The notes beneath the pieces are model-generated. The model saw nothing but the letters and a program-made list of their open reading frames with translations, searched no databases and was not told where the DNA came from. Shown here piece by piece: positions 60,188 to 64,000 of a DNA stretch of 64,000 bases. The first letter of the stretch is position 1. Every line of letters starts with the position of its first letter. The DNA is from Sporomusa silvacetica DSM 10669 (lineage in GTDB: Bacteria > Bacillota > Negativicutes > Sporomusales > Sporomusaceae). The stretch covers positions 1 through 64,000 of the forward strand of contig NZ_LSLK01000114.1 in NCBI RefSeq assembly GCF_002257705.1, given 5' to 3'. The position numbers and the translations under genes were made by a program.

Positions 60188-62227
60188 CTATTTGTATATT
60201 TCATACTGTTTCATTTTTCGGTACAGGGTATTTCGCGAAACTCCCATGCTGCGCGCTGTCAGACTAACATTTCCTCTATGGTTGAAAAGCAGCTCCAGAA
60301 TTTCCTGTCTTTCCTGCTCTTCAAGCATGAAGCGTCGTCCCTCTCTCCCGCAAAATGATTCTGCTGCATGATGATTTGAAGAAGCCACACTTTCGCTATC
60401 TGTATTTACTGGTTGCCAATTACAGATTTCTTTTGGTAAATTCCCTAAATTTACCACCTGCCCTTCTGTCAGACTAACAATCCGTTCCACCACATTCTGG
60501 AGTTCACGCACATTTCCTGGCCAGTCGTATCGTATAATTCGGTCAATAACCTCCGGACTAACCAAAAAGTTCCGGTCATGCTTATCCTGCTTTTCTAAAA
60601 AATAATTAAACAATGCTATGATATCTTCTGAACGTTCCCGCAGCGGCGGTATGGTGATAGATATAACATCTAATCGATAATATAGATCTTTGCGAAAGGT
60701 CCCCTTTTCTACTTCTTTCAATAAGCTTTTATTGGTAGCACAAATCACCCTGACATCAACCGGGATTACCTTATCACAACCAATTCGATTTACTTTTCTC
60801 TCCTGCAATACACGCAGCAGTGCTACTTGCTGCTCTAACGGCATATCGCCAATTTCATCCAAAAACAGCGTTCCACCGCAGGCGAGCTCGAATTTACCTG
60901 GCTTACCCCCACGTTTAGCCCCAGTAAAGGCACCCTCCGCGTAGCCAAATAGTTCACTGCCAATAAGTTCCCTAGGTATAGCCCCGCAGTTTACAGCTAT
61001 GAAAGGTCCGGCGTTACGTTCACTTCGATTGTGAATAGCCTGGGCAAATATTTCTTTTCCTGTACCGCTTTCGCCTTGAAGTAATACGCTGGACAGCGAG
61101 TTTGCGGCAAGAGAAGCAATCCGGATAGCTTCCAGAATAGCTTTACTTTCGCCAATAATGTCGCTAAACTGCAAAGTCCCATAGTTTCCGCTAAACCGGT
61201 TAACCAAATTTTGAATTTGTTTAATGGGACGTAGAATAATAACACCGCCTGTCACTACTCCCTGTTCATCGGTAACAGGCTCCCCTGATGCCCAAAAATG
61301 ACTGATCTCACCGTTAATGTCTAGCATAATTTCAGTGTCTGCGCAGGATTCTTTGCACATTATCATTCTTCTAACAAAGGAATTTTTAGCTCCTAAGATA
61401 CTTTCTACCTGAAGTCCACGTGTATCCTCAGTGTTATTTATGCCAATACCTAGTATATTTTTGGCCACAGGGTTCAGTTCGCTAATAACACCATTATTGT
61501 CAACCATAATTACACCATCAGACATAGTATTGAAAATATTTGTCAAACGATTATTAATTACACTGAGTTCTTTATTTTTTTTCCTAATACCTAGCTGGGC
61601 CATGATTGCTTCCGCTGCAGCCATCACCATCCCCAGTGTATGCAAATGAGCAGCCTCTGATTTGCCTGAAACGTCGAGAATTCCTAGAACTGTCCCCTTG
61701 TCGTCAATGATCGGGGCTGCCGAGCAAGTCAGACAGTGGTGTTTGCGGCAGTAATGTTCAGATCCTGAAACCTGAATTGATTGCCCTGTTACCAATGCTG
61801 TACCAATGGCGTTAGTACCAGCCTCGACTTCACTCCAATTTGCGCCTTGAAAAAAGCTTGCAGTCATTGGGTTCGTCAAGGTATCTTTATCGCCAAAAAT
61901 CTCCATAATATAACCGCGTATATCGGCTAGTGCTACAACAAAACCAGAGCCTGCGACAATCTGATACAAGTTTTCCATAAAGGGTTTGGCAATAATAATA
62001 AGATCCCGGTTTCTTCGCAACATAACCTGAAGACTGGCAATTTCCAATTGGCGATGAATGCTATCATCATTGGCATTAACCTTAGCTTGGCGGCACCTTA
62101 CCCATGAATCCCAAATCTCTGGTCTGATAGAATAATTATAATTTTTGTCAGCACTTTTTAGCGTGGCTGTAAAATTTAGCCATCCGTCCCAGGTACTATC
62201 AATAGCGTTTTCGGCATACACAGCCAT
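60188..62227 (-). CDS. Sigma-54-dependent Fis-family activator with GAF and PAS domains
   Basis: 679 aa from the ATG at 62227 (AGGAGG 6 nt upstream). N-terminal GAF region with AcoR-like motifs, then a PAS domain near residues 220-330. The AAA+ core has Walker A GESGTGKEIFAQAIHNRS, the sigma-54 contact loop GAFTGAK, Walker B GGTLFLDEIGDMPLE and arginine finger DLYYRLD. A C-terminal Fis-type helix-turn-helix ends NVSLTARSMGVSRNTLYRKM. It activates promoters of sigma-54 type, such as the one at 59889-59905. Its mRNA leader has a Moco-type riboswitch, so it is a central switch for the operon. Confidence 0.9.
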   Translation of the reverse strand: MAVYAENAIDSTWDGWLNFTATLKSADKNYNYSIRPEIWDSWVRCRQAKVNANDDSIHRQLEIASLQVMLRRNRDLIIIAKPFMENLYQIVAGSGFVVALADIRGYIMEIFGDKDTLTNPMTASFFQGANWSEVEAGTNAIGTALVTGQSIQVSGSEHYCRKHHCLTCSAAPIIDDKGTVLGILDVSGKSEAAHLHTLGMVMAAAEAIMAQLGIRKKNKELSVINNRLTNIFNTMSDGVIMVDNNGVISELNPVAKNILGIGINNTEDTRGLQVESILGAKNSFVRRMIMCKESCADTEIMLDINGEISHFWASGEPVTDEQGVVTGGVIILRPIKQIQNLVNRFSGNYGTLQFSDIIGESKAILEAIRIASLAANSLSSVLLQGESGTGKEIFAQAIHNRSERNAGPFIAVNCGAIPRELIGSELFGYAEGAFTGAKRGGKPGKFELACGGTLFLDEIGDMPLEQQVALLRVLQERKVNRIGCDKVIPVDVRVICATNKSLLKEVEKGTFRKDLYYRLDVISITIPPLRERSEDIIALFNYFLEKQDKHDRNFLVSPEVIDRIIRYDWPGNVRELQNVVERIVSLTEGQVVNLGNLPKEICNWQPVNTDSESVASSNHHAAESFCGREGRRFMLEEQERQEILELLFNHRGNVSLTARSMGVSRNTLYRKMKQYEIYK

Positions 62228-62363
62228 AGTCACCCTCCTGTCTAAATTTTAACGTAACATCAGGTCTTGCAAATAAAGAAAACACGGCTTGTGCCGATTC
62301 TTTTGCAGCGGCAGCCGCTGTTGTCCTCATTTTGGTTTTGAGAAAGTTATGCTTATGGGGCAA

Positions 62364-62406
62364 ATAAAAGACAGAGCACGCCAAAAAAGGATGAGCGCCC
62401 TGCCTC
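62364..62406 (-). terminator. Riboswitch expression-platform terminator
   Basis: Minus strand: GAGGCAGGGCGC pairs imperfectly with GCGTGCTCTGTC, followed by TTTTATTT. It lies 14 nt after the Moco-type riboswitch and before the activator gene, so transcription attenuation is likely. Confidence 0.6.
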
Positions 62407-62419
62407 AATAGTAGCACTG

Positions 62420-62509
62420 ACTCCTTTCCGCAACGGGAGGCTTACCGGTTTCCCGGCAAACCCAACGACCTGGTTGTCGTAGTTTCCATTAGACTACCAG
62501 ATTCGGAGT
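62420..62509 (-). ncRNA. Moco/Tuco-type riboswitch
   Basis: Minus-strand 5' ACTCCGAATCTGG pairs by its ACTCC with the 3' GGAGT to form P1. The 3' signature AAGCCTCCCGT-TGC-GGAAAGGAGT is the conserved end of the Moco RNA motif (compare E. coli moaA, CCTCCCGT...GGAAAGG, from memory). CCGG-GAAA-CCGG gives the typical GNRA hairpin. Length about 90 nt is short for Moco RNA, so the Tuco (tungsten) variant is possible. It regulates the sigma-54 activator, not cofactor-synthesis genes. Confidence 0.75.
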
Positions 62510-62730
62510 TAATGAATATTCTGTTGATTCCTTCAATCATAATAATTCGTTATTACCGATTAAAATCCTGCATCATTGATGAAATATTCTCCAACGAGTT
62601 ACATTTATCTGTCTAATGTGTCTCTCTATGACAAACTTCAAATTTCGATTCTCTCTCTATTACTGGATGCTGCATTTTCTCCTAGTTGATGTTGTGTTGC
62701 AATAAAACGCCTGAGGCAAATGTCTAGTAA

Positions 62731-62772
62731 AAAAATACCCATAACTACCGCAAGGTAGATTATGAGTATTTT
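62731..62772. terminator. Hairpin terminator
   Basis: AAATACCCATAACTACC-GCAA-GGTAGATTATGAGTATTT forms a strong stem with A- and T-runs on its sides. It is between the riboswitch and the carbonic anhydrase gene. The remaining 62510-62876 holds AT-rich sequence with no convincing gene. Confidence 0.6.
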
Positions 62773-62875
62773 CTCTTTATAAAATGCTAATTCCTGCTCG
62801 TGAATAGACCATTACTGAAAGTACTTGCTTATCTTATCCAGATGGAAAGGTTAACTTTCCCTGGATAGAACGACT

Positions 62876-62976
62876 AAGACTTCTGCCGGCGACGCGCCCG
62901 GATGGCGCTAGTGCCGATTGCGCCATGGATGGCATAGCAATTCGGCCGTCCTAACGGACTTGGCACAAGCCAAGTC
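62876..62976. repeat. GC-rich palindromic intergenic segment
   Basis: About 100 nt just past the carbonic anhydrase stop, bounded by AAGACTT and AAGTCTT. Internal hairpins include GGCGC/GCGCC, GTCC-TAAC-GGAC and GACTTGGC-ACAA-GCCAAGTC. It stands out by GC content in AT-rich surroundings. It could be a terminator cluster for the anhydrase gene or another dispersed repeat. Confidence 0.4.
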
Positions 62977-63552
62977 TTATCTTATACAAGCCTGATAGCC
63001 ATCCACTACAACCTCAAGTTGTCCTGTATGTGGATTAAAAATCAATCCATGAATAGGTACATCCTTAGGGATAAGTGGATTATTGCGAATTTTTATAACT
63101 ACTTCCTCTATATTATCTATGGGGTGATGAAAGTGATCGATCCAATCCTTCAACTCTGCTTCTATCATTTTGATGGCATCTGGTGAAATTCCGCGTACTA
63201 ACATCTTTTGAATAAGACTTTCAGCTGTTGTATGAGCTAAACCACAGTCAAGATGACCAATCACCATTACTTCTTTTACACCTAATTCATAGATACTTAC
63301 AATTAAACTGCGAATAGTAGATTCAAATGGACCAGTCACCGAATTACCTGCATTTTTTATTACTTTTGCTTCGCCGCGTTTGATACCCATTGCTGGTTCT
63401 AAAAAATCTACTAATCTTGTATCCATACACGTAAAAATAGCTAAATGTCGATTAGGCAACTTGCTGTTCTCAGGACAATAGGGAACAACGTCCTCAACAA
63501 AACGTTCCATAAACTGACCATTAGCTGCTAGTACTTGTTCTAAAATATTCAC
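62977..63552 (-). CDS. Beta-carbonic anhydrase
   Basis: 191 aa from a GTG with AGGAGGT upstream. Zinc ligands and motif are visible: FTCMDTRLVDFL (Cys, Asp, Arg) and IGHLDCGLAH (His, Cys). The loop KNAGNSVTGPFESTIRSLIV is typical. It interconverts CO2 and bicarbonate. In an acetogen-like organism this suits CO2 uptake for the Wood-Ljungdahl pathway. Single leftward gene. Confidence 0.92.
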   Translation of the reverse strand: MNILEQVLAANGQFMERFVEDVVPYCPENSKLPNRHLAIFTCMDTRLVDFLEPAMGIKRGEAKVIKNAGNSVTGPFESTIRSLIVSIYELGVKEVMVIGHLDCGLAHTTAESLIQKMLVRGISPDAIKMIEAELKDWIDHFHHPIDNIEEVVIKIRNNPLIPKDVPIHGLIFNPHTGQLEVVVDGYQACIR

Positions 63553-63611
63553 AATGAACCTCCTATCATAATATTCCTAATAGGTCCACTAGCTACTCTT
63601 CTGGAGAGTAA

Positions 63612-64000
63612 CTATTTGCGCTTATTCTTCTCCTTCATTGACCGCTGTGCCTCTTTCATTCCGCCGAAACTTCCAAACATTCGTTTAATTTTGGCTTGTT
63701 CAAGCTGGCGTGAATTCATTCCCTGATAATTCAACTCGGCCTGGAGTTTTTGGTAACTTATGAGACGTTCTACCAACAGCGTACCGGTTTCGATAGCAGC
63801 TTTTACGGCACAACCAGGCTCATTTTGATGGCTGCAGTCATCAAACCGGCAGTTTTGCGCCAATTGGTCAATATCAGCAAAGGCTTTAGACAAATCCGCA
63901 GTTTCGAGCTGCAGTTCACGCATACCAGGAGTGTCGATCACTATGCCGCCAGTTGGAAGCACGATCAGCTGCCGATGTGTGGTTGTATGGCGTCCTTTAT
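63612..64000 (-). CDS. rsgA: Ribosome small-subunit-dependent GTPase A, 3' part
   Basis: Partial: the frame is open to the window edge and lacks its N-terminus. The visible region runs HTTTHRQLIVLPTGGIVIDT then PGMREL, the circularly permuted G3 region of RsgA. A C-terminal zinc site follows: CRFDDCSHQNEPGCAVKAAI. RsgA helps mature the 30S ribosomal subunit. About 129 C-terminal residues are present of roughly 290-300 expected. Confidence 0.9.
   Translation of the reverse strand, partial: KGRHTTTHRQLIVLPTGGIVIDTPGMRELQLETADLSKAFADIDQLAQNCRFDDCSHQNEPGCAVKAAIETGTLLVERLISYQKLQAELNYQGMNSRQLEQAKIKRMFGSFGGMKEAQRSMKEKNKRK

Noticed and set aside
62199..62417. 72-aa minus-strand ORF after the riboswitch
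   Set aside because: It runs through the riboswitch terminator and the activator's ribosome site; composition is not protein-like.
1..64000. CRISPR arrays, tRNA, rRNA, prophage or intact IS elements
   Set aside because: No regular short repeats with spacers, no cloverleaf or rRNA-like sequence, and no transposase, integrase or phage structural gene was recognised.

Overview
The window looks like chromosomal DNA of a strictly anaerobic, diderm (outer-membrane-bearing) Firmicute of the Negativicutes, in the Sporomusa/Pelosinus range. The evidence is an SLH-domain outer-membrane porin (3073-4344), strong Shine-Dalgarno sites with many GTG/TTG starts, a T-box leader, an in-frame UGA in a peroxiredoxin, folate/corrinoid methyl-transfer enzymes and a large molybdenum-hydroxylase cluster. 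No rRNA, tRNA, CRISPR array, prophage or intact insertion sequence was seen. The species assignment is inference.

Layout. 0-7 kb: Cys-rich DGC-domain proteins, two small ORFs, a MarR regulator with a palindromic operator, a trigger factor coupled to the SLH porin, and a Nudix hydrolase. 7-12.5 kb: alkaline phosphatase behind a three-repeat Pho box, a YibE/F membrane protein, a Tat-exported HD-type protein and a selenocysteine peroxiredoxin. 12.7-18 kb: a DUF1992 protein, a rifampicin-phosphotransferase-like enzyme with its TetR regulator and a near-ideal operator, and a secreted CAP-domain protein. 18-22 kb: iorA-iorB-paaK (aryl-pyruvate to aryl-acetate metabolism) behind a T-box whose specifier reads as Trp (UGG). 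22-42 kb: lipoprotein, metF, and a long inositol cluster transcribed leftward from iolA, with iolR divergent. 42-44 kb: a secreted protein with three internal repeats. 43.5-62.5 kb: a molybdenum hydroxylase with its maturation genes, resembling the Desulfovibrio DVU_1551-1559 cassette. It has a sigma-54-type promoter, a sigma-54 activator upstream, and a Moco-type riboswitch ahead of that activator. 63-64 kb: beta-carbonic anhydrase and the 3' part of rsgA.

The most novel system is the inositol cluster. A complete iolA-J-C-B-D-E-G set is followed in the same direction by a UroD-type methyltransferase, a corrinoid protein and a methyltetrahydrofolate methyltransferase. Then come iolT, iolI, a second iolG, a TSUP transporter and a sugar-phosphate isomerase, with metF nearby. 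Together they read as a pathway for O-methylated inositols such as pinitol: remove the methyl group onto corrinoid then tetrahydrofolate, feed it to the Wood-Ljungdahl route, and catabolise the freed inositol. Gene-end remnants in the same region show past recombination there.

Several small genes were found by reading the sequence directly: a 57-aa zinc ribbon in the molybdenum operon, a 45-aa ORF near 1.9 kb, and weaker 47-aa and 16-aa candidates.
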